64,000 nucleotides of DNA from positions 558,001 to 622,000 of the forward strand of contig JAUIMM010000548.1 of assembly GCA_031769625.1 (NCBI GenBank), given 5' to 3'. The DNA is from Taudactylus pleione. Taxonomy: Eukaryota > Chordata > Amphibia > Anura > Myobatrachidae. The position numbers and the translations under genes were made by a program. The first letter of the stretch is position 1. Each line of letters opens with the position of its first letter. The notes under the pieces are model-generated. The model made no database searches. It saw only the letters and a list, made by a program, of their open reading frames with translations, and was not told the origin of the DNA. This document shows, in pieces, positions 11,583 to 21,654 of this stretch.

Positions 11583-12119
11583 GGGACCGATTCAGAGCCG
11601 GACGCTCTGAACGAGCGCTCGCTCTGAATCAGGGCGGTTTTTTTTTGGAGTGGCCTCCTGGCCGCTCGCATAGCTGTGGGTGACCACCCACTGCTATAGC
11701 GAGCGGCCAGGTTGATGGTCAAGACCATCGCGACCATCGGGCTTGCGACGAGACCCTTGTGGTAGGGTCTTGTGGCCGCAAGCCCCAGAGAGCTTTCGGC
11801 TTTAACAGAGCCGGAAGCGCTCCCACTGACATCACTGGTGATGTCAGTGGGGCCGCCCCCAAACGGCAAGCGTTCCGTTGGGTACGCCTATGTTTGGCCG
11901 GCCACCCCCCCGGGCCCGCCCACCAAACGGGGCGTGCTGTCACTCACCATCGACAGCTCGGCCACTTTGGTGCGAGACCTGGAGCGACGGATTGCCCGTC
12001 GCTAGCCGGGTCTCGCTCATGCGCATGACGGAGCCGGCTCCGTCGTGCGCATGCGCTGTGGGCCACCATCGACCCGGTTGTGAGCGCTCAGCGCCTGCAA
12101 CCAGGTCTGAATCAGGCCC
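11583..12119 (-). mobile_element. MITE, multi-hairpin subfamily (copy in Tc1 copy 2, inverted)
   Basis: Bounded by gggaccgattcagagccgg and gtctgaatcaggccc, with ATA duplications (11580-11582, 12120-12122). The first Tc1 copy provides the uninterrupted site (cacatagtctgctgc near 4395-4410), which proves the boundaries and the 3-bp duplication. Internal hairpins include tgacatcactggtgatgtca, gaccatcgcgaccatc and the gcgagacctggagcgacgg / ccgtcgctagccgggtctcgc stem. Confidence 0.92.
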
Positions 12120-12240
12120 ATAGTCTGCTGCTTCAGTGTTTTTATGATGGCAATTTGCATATACTCCAGAATGTCATGAAGAGTGAGCAGATGAATTGCA
12201 ATTACTTGCAAAGTCCCTCTTTGCCATGACAGTGAACTTA

Positions 12241-12809
12241 GGGCTCGATTCAGACCCGCTCGCTAGATGCGTTCGCACACTGCCAAAGTATGCAAATCCG
12301 TGATCGCACAGCAAGGCATTAGCACGCCCACTATGTCTTGGCGTGCGATCGCTTTGTGTATGCAGATGCCCACCAGCCTGTCTTAAGATGCCCACTAGCG
12401 CACGTCATCTCCAGGAAGTGTATGCAACCATTGGTAACAGCAAGTACCATCGGATGCATAAGCAGCACTTGTGGTTGACCATACCCTACCGCAAGCACTG
12501 CGAGTGCTTCAGGGTAAAAATCAGCCAAGTGACGTGTATTATGACGCTGCATCTTAATTATGCACGCCTCTGAAACGGCGTTAAGACACTCAGGCACGCC
12601 TGTGTTCGCACCACCACTCCCCCGTTTCCATCGACCAACCCGTCACCACCCACAAACGGCTTGTACTGTCACTCAAGCTAGCGAGGCGTCTGTACACAAG
12701 GGGCGAGTGCTTCGTGATCGCAAACTGGTTTGCGTACGCATGCGCAGAATGCAAACATTGGCAAGCTTGCGTGCAAACGCATCTTAGTGAGAGGGTCTGA
12801 ATCGGACCC
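12241..12809 (+). mobile_element. MITE, gcgatcgc-type subfamily, shared site in Tc1 copy 2
   Basis: Starts gggctcgattcagacccgc, ends gggtctgaatcggaccc, with TTA duplications (12238-12240, 12810-12812). It is closely similar along its length to 4517-5078 (for example cagcaaggcattagcacgcc, acttgtggttgaccatacc) and occupies the identical Tc1 position (gaactta | MITE | ttaatccca). The two are copies of one insertion carried along by Tc1 transposition. Confidence 0.92.
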
Positions 12810-13002
12810 TTAATCCCACAAACAACATTTCCACTGCATTTCAGCCCTGCCACAAGAGGACCGGCTGACATCATGTCAGTGATTCTCTCGTTAACACAGT
12901 TGAGAGTGTTGACGACACAGGGCTGGAGATCACTCTGTCATGCTGACTTGAGTTAGAATAACAGACTGGAAGCTTGAAATCATTGTTCTCCCTCTGTTAA
13001 CC

Positions 13003-13490
13003 ATGGTTACCTGCAAGGAAACACGTGCAGTCATCATTGCTTTGCACAAAAAGAGCTTCACAGGCAAGGATATTGCTGCTAGAAAGATTGTACCTAAATC
13101 AACCATTTATCAGATCATCAAGAACTTCAAAGGTTGTGAAGAAGGATTTTGAGCGCCCAAGAACATCCAGCAAGCTCCAGGACCGTCTCCTAAAGTTGAT
13201 TCAGCAGCGAATCCCCTTTCAGATTGTTTGGGGCATCTGGGAATACGCTTGTCCAGAGAAGGAAAGGTGAGAGCTACCATCAGTCCTGTGTCATGCCAAC
13301 AGTAAAGCATCCTGAGACCATTCATGTGTGGGGTTACTTCTCAGCCAAGGGAGTAGGCTCACTCACAATGTTGCCTAAGAACACAGCCATGAATAAAGAA
13401 TGGAACCAAAACATCCTCCAAGAGTAACTTCTCCCAACCATCCAAGAACACTTTGGTGAGGAACAATGCCTTCTCCAGCAACAGTATTAA
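13003..13490 (+). pseudogene. Tc1-like transposase, truncated remnant
   Basis: Starts with the MVTCKETRAVIIALHKKSF codons and continues through KDIAARKIVPKSTIYQIIK. A deletion of about 210 bp relative to copy 1 joins the DSAA region directly to the SPFRLF region near 13207. The sequence then follows copy 1 up to the cttctccagca codons just before the catalytic HDGAPCH block, which is lost. A TAA interrupts the QEQLL region (13423-13430). The C-terminal third is absent and replaced by the MITE at 13491. Not functional. Confidence 0.88.
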
Positions 13491-14086
13491 GGAGCTCATT
13501 CAGACCCGCTAGCAAGACGCGATCACTCGCTGGCAAAAAGGGGCCGGATATTTAAAATTATGCGCTCGCACTGCGTCGCGTAAGGACGCCCTGTATGTCT
13601 TAGCGAGCTACGGCAATGATCGCTAGCTAGTGTATAAAGACGCCCCCTTGTCAATCGCAACACACGTCATGTCCGGGAATTGTAAGAAGAATCGGGACCA
13701 TCGTGAGCCATCGGCGCTGCTCGCAGCCCTTGATGTTGCATTTCCCCGCCGCAAGCACTGCGATCAGTGCTGGCTGAAATACATGCAGGTGACGGTGTAC
13801 AATGACGCTACTTTGCTAATTATGCACGCCCTTTAAATTGCGTTTTGGCGGCCTGACCCGCCTGCGTTCGCAGCACCACTCCCCCCTTCACAAGCACCTT
13901 CTCCTGTTATCACCCACAAACGGCGCAATCTGTCACTCCAAGCAGCGACCTGATAGTGGCTTATGAGCTACCAAAATCAGATCGCAACGAATGGCTTGTG
14001 CACTGCGAATTATACGCATGCGCAGATGGGCGAAAATCACTCACAGCGAGTGAGCGCAACTTAGCAAGCGGGTCTGAATCAGGTCT
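13491..14086 (+). mobile_element. MITE, gcgatcgc-type subfamily, in right end of Tc1 copy 2
   Basis: Starts ggagctcattcagacccgc, ends gggtctgaatcaggtct, with TAA duplications (13488-13490, 14087-14089). It is a more diverged member of the same group as 12241-12809, in the same orientation. It sits at the mirror-image position of that insertion in the opposite Tc1 terminal repeat (TAAgttc here, gaacTTA there). Confidence 0.85.
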
Positions 14087-14254
14087 TAAGTTCATTGTCA
14101 TGGCAAAGAGGGACTTTGCAATTAATTGCAATTCATCTGATCACTCTTCATGACGTTCTGGAGTATATGCAAATTGCCATCATAAACACTGAAGCAGCAG
14201 ACTATGTGATAACCAATACTTGTGTCACTCTCAAAACTTTTGCCCATGGCTGTA

Positions 14255-15254
14255 TATCCTTTACCCCACGTCCCCCCCTGCTCTTGCTCGGTGTTACCTG
14301 TTGCAGGTGTGAAATCTGACCCTACAAACGCAGCATGTTTCAGCTCCACAAGGTCACAGCTTGTATGATTGTGTCTCCGTTCTTCAACTCTTCTCTTTGC
14401 AGAGGTCACAGGAGTCTTCTGGGATCTCTATTAGGTCATGGTGGCCAGAAGGACACAGATATCCTCCATATATCAGAGTGTAGTCTAGTGATGTCCTCCT
14501 GTAACAAAGAGAATAGCTCTTAGATAATCCACCACTCCATGATAGTCCTCCACTACGCTGCCCTCTGATGTGCAGACCAAATGTTTCCCCCAGTCCCTCC
14601 TAGGCAAGTTATGAATCATCTTATGCAGATACCCCAGCTGTGTGCTTTGGGGGTCACGGTACCACCTTGTTGCTTTATGTCTGAACAAGCATCTGCTCTG
14701 TACCCACTCTGAATGCTGACAGCTGTTTGCTGCATGGTTCCACTTACGATTAAAAAGAGTTGGTGGTACTCGTTCCAACATTGTGGTGGACCTGCGGCTG
14801 CAACAGGGAGCCACCAGCTGAAGCTATGATTGATGGACTCCATCCCCCCTCTATATGGTGCTGCCCTGGCTTCCAGCCACTAGTCAGTACTGACTACTCC
14901 AACTGGAGCCACTTGTACAAATTAGTTCCATCCCCCCTCCACCCAGCACAGAAAGGTGATACTTCCAGTTACAGGACGATATTACAGTCACCGGCACCAT
15001 GTGCGATACACCTATAACAGGAACATGTTACATGGCCTGCTAGCCCATACAGGTCTGGGGGTGAGACGCTGAGCCTCCAGCCTCTCTAACCACACTAGGA
15101 TGACAACTTACCTGTACACAAGGATCCATCTGGTGTTGCAATTGGGGTGTCCTCACTGGTGTTATTATTGGGGTGTCTGCCCTTGTGTTATTATTGGAGT
15201 CAGCACTGGTATTATTATTGCGGTGTTATTAGTATGGAGATGTCAGCACTGTGC
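14255..15254. other. unassigned DNA upstream of the 29-bp array
   Basis: One kilobase with no gene recognised. Short open frames on both strands (for example 14485-14814 minus, 14760-15017 plus) show no known domain. The first hints of the ggtgttattattgg-like repeat appear from about 15130. Confidence 0.5.
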
Positions 15255-17325
15255 TTATCACTGGCATTCCATACCTGGTTATTATGGGACTCCCAGTTCT
15301 AATGTTAGTTATGGGAATCCCAGGCCTGGTGTTACTGGTATGGGGTTCCCAGACCTGGAGTTCCTGGTATGAGGGTCCCAGGCCTGGTGTTACTGGTATG
15401 AGGGTCCCAGGCCTGGTGTTACTGGTATGAGGGTCCCAGGCCTGGTGTTACTGATATGAGGGTCCCAGACCTGGTGTTACTGATATGAGGGTCCCAGGCC
15501 TGGTGTTACTGATATGAGGGTCCCAGGCCTGGTGTTACTGATATGAGGGTCCCAGGCCTGGTGTTACTGATATGAGGGTCCCAGGCCTGGTGTTACTGAT
15601 ATGAGGGTCCCAGGCCTGGTGTTACTGATATGGGGGTCACACGCCTGGTGTTACTGGTATGGAGGTCCCAGGCCTGGAGTTACTGGTATGGGGGTCCCAG
15701 GACTGGTGTTACTGGTATGGGGGTCCCAGGATTGGTGTTACTGGTATGGGGGTCCCAGGCCTGGTGTCACTGGTATGGGGGTCTAAGGCCTGGTGTTACT
15801 GGTATGAGAGTCCTACGACCGGTGTTACTGATATAGGGTCCCACATCCGATGTTACTGGTATGGGGGTCTTAGGCCTGGTGTTACTGGTATGGGGGACCC
15901 ACGTCTGGTGTTACTGGTATGGGGGTCCACGTCTGGTGTTACTGGTATGAGGGTCCCAGGCCTGGAGTTACTGGTATGGGGTCCCAGGACTGGTGTTACT
16001 GGTATGAGGGTCCCAGGCCTGGTGTTACTGATATGAGGGTCCCAGGCCTGGTGTTACTGATATGAGGGTCCCAGGCCTGGTGTTACTGATATGGGGGTCA
16101 CACGCCTGGTGTTACTGGTATGGAGGTCCCAGGCCTGGAGTTACTGGTATGGGGGTCCCAGGACTGGTGTTACTGGTATGGGGGTCCCAGGATTGGTGTT
16201 ACTGGTATGGGGGTCCCAGGCCTGGTGTCACTGGTATGGGGGTCTAAGGCCTGGTGTTACTGGTATGAGAGTCCTACGACCGGTGTTACTGATATAGGGT
16301 CCCACATCCGATGTTACTGGTATGGGGGTCTTAGGCCTGGTGTTACTGGTATGGGGGACCCACGTCTGGCGTTACTGGTATGTGGGACCCACGTCTGGTG
16401 TTACTGGTATGGGGGTCCCAGGCCTGGTGTCACTGGTATGGGGGTCTTAGGCCTGGTGTTACTGGTATGAGAGTCCTACGACCGGTGTTACTGATATGGG
16501 GACCCACATCTGGTGTTACTGGTATGGGCGTCCCACTTCTGGTGTTACTGGTATGGAGGTCCTAGGCCTGGTGTTACTGGTATGGGGTCCCACGTCTGGT
16601 GTTACAGGTATGAGGGTCCCAGGCCTGGAGTTACTGGTATGGGGTCCCAGGACTGGTGTTACTGGTATGGGGGTCCCAGGCATGGTGTTACTGGTATGGG
16701 GGTCACACGCCTGGTGTTACTGGTATGGAGGTCCCAGGCCTGGAGTTACTGGTATGGGGGTCCCAGGCCTGGAGTTACTGGTATGGGGTCCCAGGACTGG
16801 TGTTACTGGTATGGGGGTCCCAGAATTGGTGTTACTGGTATGGGGGTCCCAGGCCTGGTGTCACTGGTATGGGGGTCTTAGGCCTGGTGTTACTGGTATG
16901 AGAGTCCTACGACCGGTGTTACTGATATGGGGACCCACATCTGGTGTTACTGGTATGGGCGTCCCACTTCTGGTGTTACTGGTATGGAGGTCCTAGGCCT
17001 GGTGTTACTGGTATGGGGTCCCAGGACTGGTGTTACTGGTATGGGGTCCCAGGCCTGGTGTTACTGGTATGGGGGTCACACGTCTGGTGTTACTGGTATG
17101 AGGGTACCAGACCTAGTGTCACTTGTATGGGGGTCTTAGGCCTGGTGTTACTGGTATGAGGGTCCTACGACCGGTGTTACTGATATGGGCTCTGTCTGGT
17201 GTTACTGGTATGGGGGTCCTAGGCCTGGTGTTACTGATATGGGGTCCCACGTCTGGTGTTACTGGTATGAGGGACCCACGTCTGGTGTTACTGGTATGGG
17301 GGTCCCACGCCTGGTGTCCCGGTAA
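15255..17325. repeat. 29-bp minisatellite, about 70 copies, abutting the SVBP promoter
   Basis: Unit ggtgttactggtatgggggt plus cccaggcct (29 bp) with many variants (atgagggtc, ccacgtctg, ctaaggcctg). Larger blocks are duplicated. The stretch beginning at 15601 recurs 461 bp later at 16062, and the block at 16496 recurs 431 bp later at 16927. The array ends about 160 bp before the SVBP start codon. Open frames of up to 166 codons follow from a stop-poor unit and are not considered genes. Confidence 0.95.
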
Positions 17326-17483
17326 GGTCGGACGTGTTTCTGATAGATTGATACTTTAATTAGGCGCAGGGGGATCCCCTAGGACAGGAAAAAGAGACTG
17401 CGCATGCGCTGCTGCGTCAGGCGGGGACGCGCACGGGCGTGAGCACCGACAGCCTCGGAGTATTCCCGGTGACAGAGGCCGCG
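17326..17483 (+). promoter_or_regulatory. SVBP: SVBP putative promoter and 5' leader
   Basis: A short GC- and CpG-rich stretch between the 29-bp array and the SVBP start codon, with no TATA box. It holds an NRF1-type palindrome at 17400-17409. A short upstream frame (ATG 17404, stop at 17440-17442) would lie in the leader if transcription starts before it. Promoter status is inferred from position, composition and the NRF1 motif. The transcription start cannot be placed from sequence alone. Confidence 0.6.
17400..17409 (+). promoter_or_regulatory. NRF1-type binding site
   Basis: GCGCATGCGC, the palindromic core bound by NRF1, 75 bp before the SVBP ATG. NRF1 sites are typical of CpG-rich promoters of widely expressed genes. 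The same palindrome also occurs inside several MITEs in this window (for example near 41527), so the motif alone is not specific. Here its position makes it plausible. Confidence 0.55.
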
Positions 17484-17597
17484 ATGGAGACCCCGGGCAG
17501 GAGGGACAAATCCAAAGCCAGGGACGCGCTGTCCCGCCTGGAGAAAGCCAAACAGAAGAGCGCCCAGCAGGAGCTGAAGCAGCGGCAGAGAGCTGAG
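17484..17597 (+). CDS. SVBP: SVBP exon with codons 1-38 (small vasohibin-binding protein)
   Basis: SVBP is the obligate partner and chaperone of vasohibins (VASH1/VASH2). The complex is the cytosolic tubulin carboxypeptidase that removes the C-terminal tyrosine of alpha-tubulin, and SVBP also supports vasohibin solubility and secretion. The exon begins ATG in a good context (gccgcgATGg), encodes METPGRRDKSKARDAL and so on, and contains the hallmark helix KAKQKSAQQELKQRQRAE, matching vertebrate SVBP. It ends in GAG followed by the splice donor gtatgt at 17598. Residues 2-16 are divergent, as in other species. An upstream in-frame GTG at 17439 is not a credible start. The remaining 28 codons are at 41120, in phase 0. 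Identity is very secure; I have not shown that the transcript is spliced exactly so. Confidence 0.95.
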
Positions 17598-17616
17598 GTA
17601 TGTAGCGGGGTATTGT

Positions 17617-17910
17617 TACTCGCCATCTTACTACACCCTGTTAATTGCCGTTGTATCCGCCATCTTACTACACCCTGCTAATTGCCGTTGTATCCGCCAT
17701 CTTACTACACCCTGCTAATTGCCGTTGTATCCGCCATCTTACTGCACCCTCAGCGAGCGTCAGTATATCCGCCATCTTACCACACCTTGATAGCGCCAGG
17801 ATATCCGCCATCTTACTACACTTTGATAGCGCCAGGATATCCGCCATCTTACTACACCTTGATAGAGCCAGGATATACGCCATCTTACTACACCCTGAGC
17901 TATCCACTGT
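17617..17910 (+). repeat. 37-bp tandem repeat carrying YY1-type motifs
   Basis: Starts 20 bp inside the SVBP intron. The unit includes tatccgccatcttactacac plus a variable part (cctgctaattgccgttg or cttgatagcgccagga). The decamer ccgccatctt occurs at 17657, 17694, 17731, 17769, 17805 and 17841, with one-base variants at 17620 and 17877. Its reverse complement AAGATGGCGG is the established YY1 consensus. Spacing of 36-38 bp puts sites roughly three to four helical turns apart. Binding is an inference. Confidence 0.85.
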
Positions 17911-18099
17911 GTATCTGTCATCTAACTATACTTGGCCCTGATATCACAGCTGTATCCATAACTAGTACTGTATCCACCCTATTACTTCATCTACCTCAGA
18001 TTACACTGCAATGTGCTTCATTTTTCCACCACCTGCCCCAGAATTCATAACTGTGTCCTCCATAATAATTTATATACCAAGCTCCTACATCATTAGGTA

Positions 18100-18202
18100 G
18101 GCTTACCATACTATTCCTATGAAATGCCGGCTTGAAGTCAGCCAGGCGCAGAACCTGTGTAATTCATGAGTGTCCCGGTTCAAAGGAATAGTGTGGTAAG
18201 TA
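18100..18202. repeat. short inverted-repeat element
   Basis: An imperfect palindrome: gcttaccatactattccta at the left pairs with ggaatagtgtggtaag at the right, with a ccgg-centred interior (gccggcttgaagtcagcc). Probably a small MITE. No clear target duplication was found. Confidence 0.55.
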
Positions 18203-18213
18203 TAGTATTAGGG

Positions 18214-18398
18214 CAGATGTTCCCAAACACCGTCCTCATGGCATCCTAACAGTCCAGGTTTTAGAGATATCCATGGTTGAGCACAGGTGGTTAAATCAAA
18301 TTGACTGAGGTACTAATTAAGTCACCTGTGGTCAAACATGGATATCCTTAAAACCTGGACTGTTAGGATGCCATGAGGACTGAGTTTGGGAACCTCTG
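18214..18398. mobile_element. hAT-like MITE
   Basis: Inverted ends cagatgttcccaaac and gtttgggaacctctg, flanked by imperfect 8-bp repeats (tattaggg / cattagtg, 6 of 8). The arms pair over long stretches (ctcatggcatcctaacagtc / gactgttaggatgccatgag). The central loop is about 40 bp. Typical of palindromic hAT MITEs. Confidence 0.8.
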
Positions 18399-18738
18399 CA
18401 TTAGTGTATCTAAATACAACCAGCGACCATTATGCCATTGGGATGGGAGAAACTGCTGTAGAGGTATAATACATGGTTTTTGGTTCCAGAAAGCAGAATT
18501 TAGAGCATATAAAACCTAGATTATTTCCTTGTTGCTCTCTGTATGAATTAAGGCCCATATGGAGGTGACAGTGGCGCATGTCCATCCTACCTTAATGTCT
18601 GCTGTGCGCAGAGCTGCGTTATCTGTAATAACGGAATATATCACATACGGAGCTGCATCTCTAGGGCCCAGTGTTCGATAATATTCTATCTAGGGGACCT
18701 GAAACGGATCATTTAAGCTCGTATCTAGAACTCTGTGA

Positions 18739-19603
18739 GGGGTATTCAATATGAAACGTTAACCACGCCAGCGAGGTTTTCGCCGCACATCTGAGGTTTT
18801 TTTACGGCGAAAAAGTTTTGCGTGCGCTCCCGATATCCCCGTATTCAATATGAAATCGTCGAAAACGGCACCCGGCGAAACTGAAATCAGCGATAACTAC
18901 GCTGATTTTCGGGAAATAGACCCTAACACCCCCAAAAAGTTGTTTTGACATGGGGGATCACTCTGGATACCCCCGATTAGCCCTTCTGAAGTTTTTAGTG
19001 GTCTTTAAACGGGCTCGATAGCTGCTATTTTGGGGATTTGGGAAGGTGGTGAAGAATAGTATTTAGAGGGTTTTTTAGCTAAAAATAACTAGTCCCAGCA
19101 AATTTGGGGTGCTTGAAAATGGGGGTGAGCATATTTAAAAGTTGCTAAAGTGAAGTTTTAAAAAACGTGAAAAATCCACCTGCCGCAAGCACCTGCAATG
19201 AAAAAAACACTTGGGGCATACTTGGGGACCCCCCTAGATTGTAGTTCGCTAGTTTTACCTTAGTACACCCATTTTTTTTTTTATCGCCCCCAAATTGAAA
19301 GTGCTTTTTTGGGGGTGTTCTAAGGTCTTTTTTAAAACATTTTTGACACAGTTTACCTTTGGGGGACTGTCTTAAGGGTGCAGGGTGGTTTCCTTAATGT
19401 TGCACCCTAAAACCCCAATTCTGCATTTTTTTTCGACACCCATTCCTTGGTGATACTTTTTCGCAGGGTCGAATGCAATATACTTTTTGCACCGGCGAAA
19501 AGTTTTCAAATTGAATACGGTGTAAAAGTAAAACCGGCGAAAATGACGTCATCCGAGCGAAAACCTTGCAGAAACTGAGTTTTTGCTCCATATTGAATAC
19601 CCC
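18739..19603. mobile_element. MITE with ggggtattcaatatg ends
   Basis: About 865 bp with inverted ends ggggtattcaatatgaaa and tccatattgaatacccc. Sub-terminal inverted motifs include gaggttttcgccg and gcgaaaaccttgc. Flanks tctgtga / tgtgtga could be an eroded target duplication. No coding capacity. Elements with gtattcaatt ends also occur at 39522-39780 and 54630-54991. Confidence 0.75.
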
Positions 19604-20160
19604 TGTGTGACTTGAACCCTGTGGATAACTGGGATATGTAATGGAAACTATCCTGCAGACATCAGCTGGTGGTGGTTTTCTCTGTGTTTGATGAGGAATT
19701 GAAGGAAAACATGTTATATCAGGATCCTCTGATTTTATAGCTCTCATCCCCCTAATACTAGAACCGGGGTCTGATCCCACCTCTGCCGTCCAGTCAGCTG
19801 TGTCAGTGTCTGCATAGTGCTGACTGTAGAGTTATCACTGCAGGTATAAGTAGTGGAAAATGGTGTCTGCAGGGGGTCCTGGGGGCCACTGGGTTCCTGG
19901 GCACCGTGTCCGTGGTGGAGGGCTCGCCCAGACCAGTTTCTATCCTTCCTGTAGAAAATGAATTGTTGCATTATATAGAATATGGAGCCTCAGCCAGGGA
20001 GTGTATGTATAGCACCCTTACAGCCTGACTAGCCCCCTTCCCATTATAGCTCATATAAGCTGCAAGTTACTATTTGATGGAAATGTCTTTCTTCATTTTA
20101 CCACGCTTGAGAGGTTATGGGGGTGTTGTAACCCGGGGGTGTTCCTGTGGGGTTCCGGAC
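19604..20160. other. unassigned intronic DNA
   Basis: About 550 bp without recognisable repeats or exons. Confidence 0.55.
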
Positions 20161-20940
20161 TATAGACAGACAGTAATTAGTTAGACAATGTCTAGATAGA
20201 CACCAGATGTTAGACAGTTAATAGTTAGACAAGGATAACAGTTCGACACAAACAAAAGTCAGACACACTAAAGTTAGACATGTAAAAAATTCAACAGATA
20301 CAAAAGATCAACAGGGTCAAAAGTTTGACATGAAAAAGATCGACACAAAAATGGTCCACATATATTTTTTAAAAAAAATTTAGGGTTAGGTTTAGGCACT
20401 TACCCAGACGGTTAGGCACCAAGGGGAGGGTTAGGGTGAAGATTAGGGCTAAAAAACCAAAAATAATAATTGACCATTTTCATGTCGAACTTTTGACCTT
20501 GTCGACCTTTTGTACCTGTCAAACTTTTTACACGTCTAACTTTAATGTGTCTGACTTTTGTTTGTGTCAAACTTTTATCCTTGTCTAAAGCTGCATACAC
20601 ACACAACAATTTTGTTACCAACGATTTTATGAACGATTTTTTGAATCTGTCAGATTTTTTAAAGTGTAATGAACGATTTTTTTTAACTACAAACTTTTTG
20701 CATATTCCCTTAATGACAAGTCTGACTGAACTACAAACATGAACGCACATGTACGATAATTGTTCATCGTTTGACTCAGAAAAGTGAATGATTTTTTCAA
20801 ACGATTATCGTTAAACGATATCGTTTAACGATAATCGTTAAAATAATCGTTTTGTGTGTATGCAGCTTTACTATTAACTGTCTAACATCTGGTATCTATC
20901 TAGACATTGTCTAACTAATTACTGTCTATCTCTTATACCA
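20161..20940. mobile_element. fold-back element with long arms, interrupted by a MITE
   Basis: Left arm words (gacagtaattagttagacaa, caccagatgttagacagtt, gacaaggataac) reappear inverted at the right end (ttaactgtctaacatctggt, attgtctaactaattactgtc). Both arms are built of short tgtcgaac/gtctaac-like motifs. Near the apex is telomere-like sequence (ttagggttaggtttagg, about 20379-20396). The right arm is split by the MITE at 20589-20867. No coding capacity. Confidence 0.8.
20589..20867. mobile_element. Harbinger-like MITE nested in the fold-back element
   Basis: Ends agctgcatacacacacaac and gtgtgtatgcagct, flanked by TAA (20586-20588) and TTA (20868-20870). The opposite arm of the host element shows that the empty site read gtctaactattaac, so the duplication was TAA. 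The interior is rich in aacgat/atcgtt words. The 3-bp TWA target and TIR fit PIF/Harbinger MITEs. Confidence 0.85.
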
Positions 20941-21038
20941 CACCCGTTCCTGTGGCAGGGATTCACACCTTGTGTACCAGTGGGGGCAACCCGTAATCAT
21001 GGTATAGCGTTCACAAATTTCCTATAGCAACTTTCTTA

Positions 21039-21314
21039 TGGTGCATACACACGGTCAGATTTGCTAGATGAACGATAACGATTGAACGGTTTCATCAACG
21101 ATTTGAATGATTTTGTGAACGATTTCTGACAGTATTAAGATTAATGAAATCGTCCAAATCTTACTGCAAACACAGACGATGTCCGATATCGTTATCTGAC
21201 ATGCGGGAACGCGCATCGTTGGTCGATGCATGCCCCACATGTCAAAGATATGAACGATTTTTACAATCGTTATCGTTCAGATCTTTAACAAAATCTGACC
21301 GTGTGTATGCAGCG
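21039..21314. mobile_element. Harbinger-like MITE
   Basis: Ends tggtgcatacacacggtcag and ctgaccgtgtgtatgcagcg, with TTA duplications at 21036-21038 and 21315-21317. The aacgatt / aatcgtt-rich interior is the same family as 20589-20867 and 33931-34251. Confidence 0.88.
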
Positions 21315-21654
21315 TTAGAAGTGTCTCTGGGATCTGGATGAGAGCATCCTGCCGCCGTGCCCACCTATGGGGAGGGGTGATCAGGCTGGATGAATAGGCA
21401 CACTACGCTGTTGTGAACGTGTGTGGCGCCACCCTGTGGAGAATTGTCTCCTCTGCAGCATTGCCAACCTTGGTCTATGGCTAAATTATCCTGACAGACC
21501 TACCTGTGATATCATGAGTTGGTCCATCCATGGGGAGGACGGCGACTGCTGCTGCTCCCAGTACTGAGTGTTTGTGGAGGGCGACACAGATAATGTATAC
21601 CAGATTTTAACCTTTGAGGTCAGAAAACTGTATTGGACTCCATTCCCTATTTGT

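Larger units (their letters stand above)
11533..14252 (+). mobile_element. Tc1-like DNA transposon, degenerate copy 2 with three MITE insertions
   Basis: The same family as 4351-6430. Its ends are cagccatggccaaaagtttt and aaaacttttgcccatggctg, flanked by TA (11531-11532, 14253-14254). Once the insertions are removed, the inverted terminal regions are about 165-170 bp and nearly identical between ends (words tatgcaaattgccatcat, aagagggactttgcaatta). The insertions are 11583-12119, 12241-12809 and 13491-14086. The transposase is reduced to 13003-13490. Dead element. Confidence 0.9.

Noticed and set aside
14485..14814. 109-codon minus-strand frame in unique DNA
   Set aside because: No recognisable domain, splice context or conservation signal; compatible with chance.
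17439..17483. N-terminal extension of SVBP from an upstream in-frame GTG
   Set aside because: The ATG at 17484 has a strong context and gives the conserved 66-residue length; GTG starts are not expected.
20379..20396. Interstitial telomere repeat
   Set aside because: Only about two imperfect TTAGGG units inside a fold-back element, so it is too short to be a telomeric remnant by itself.
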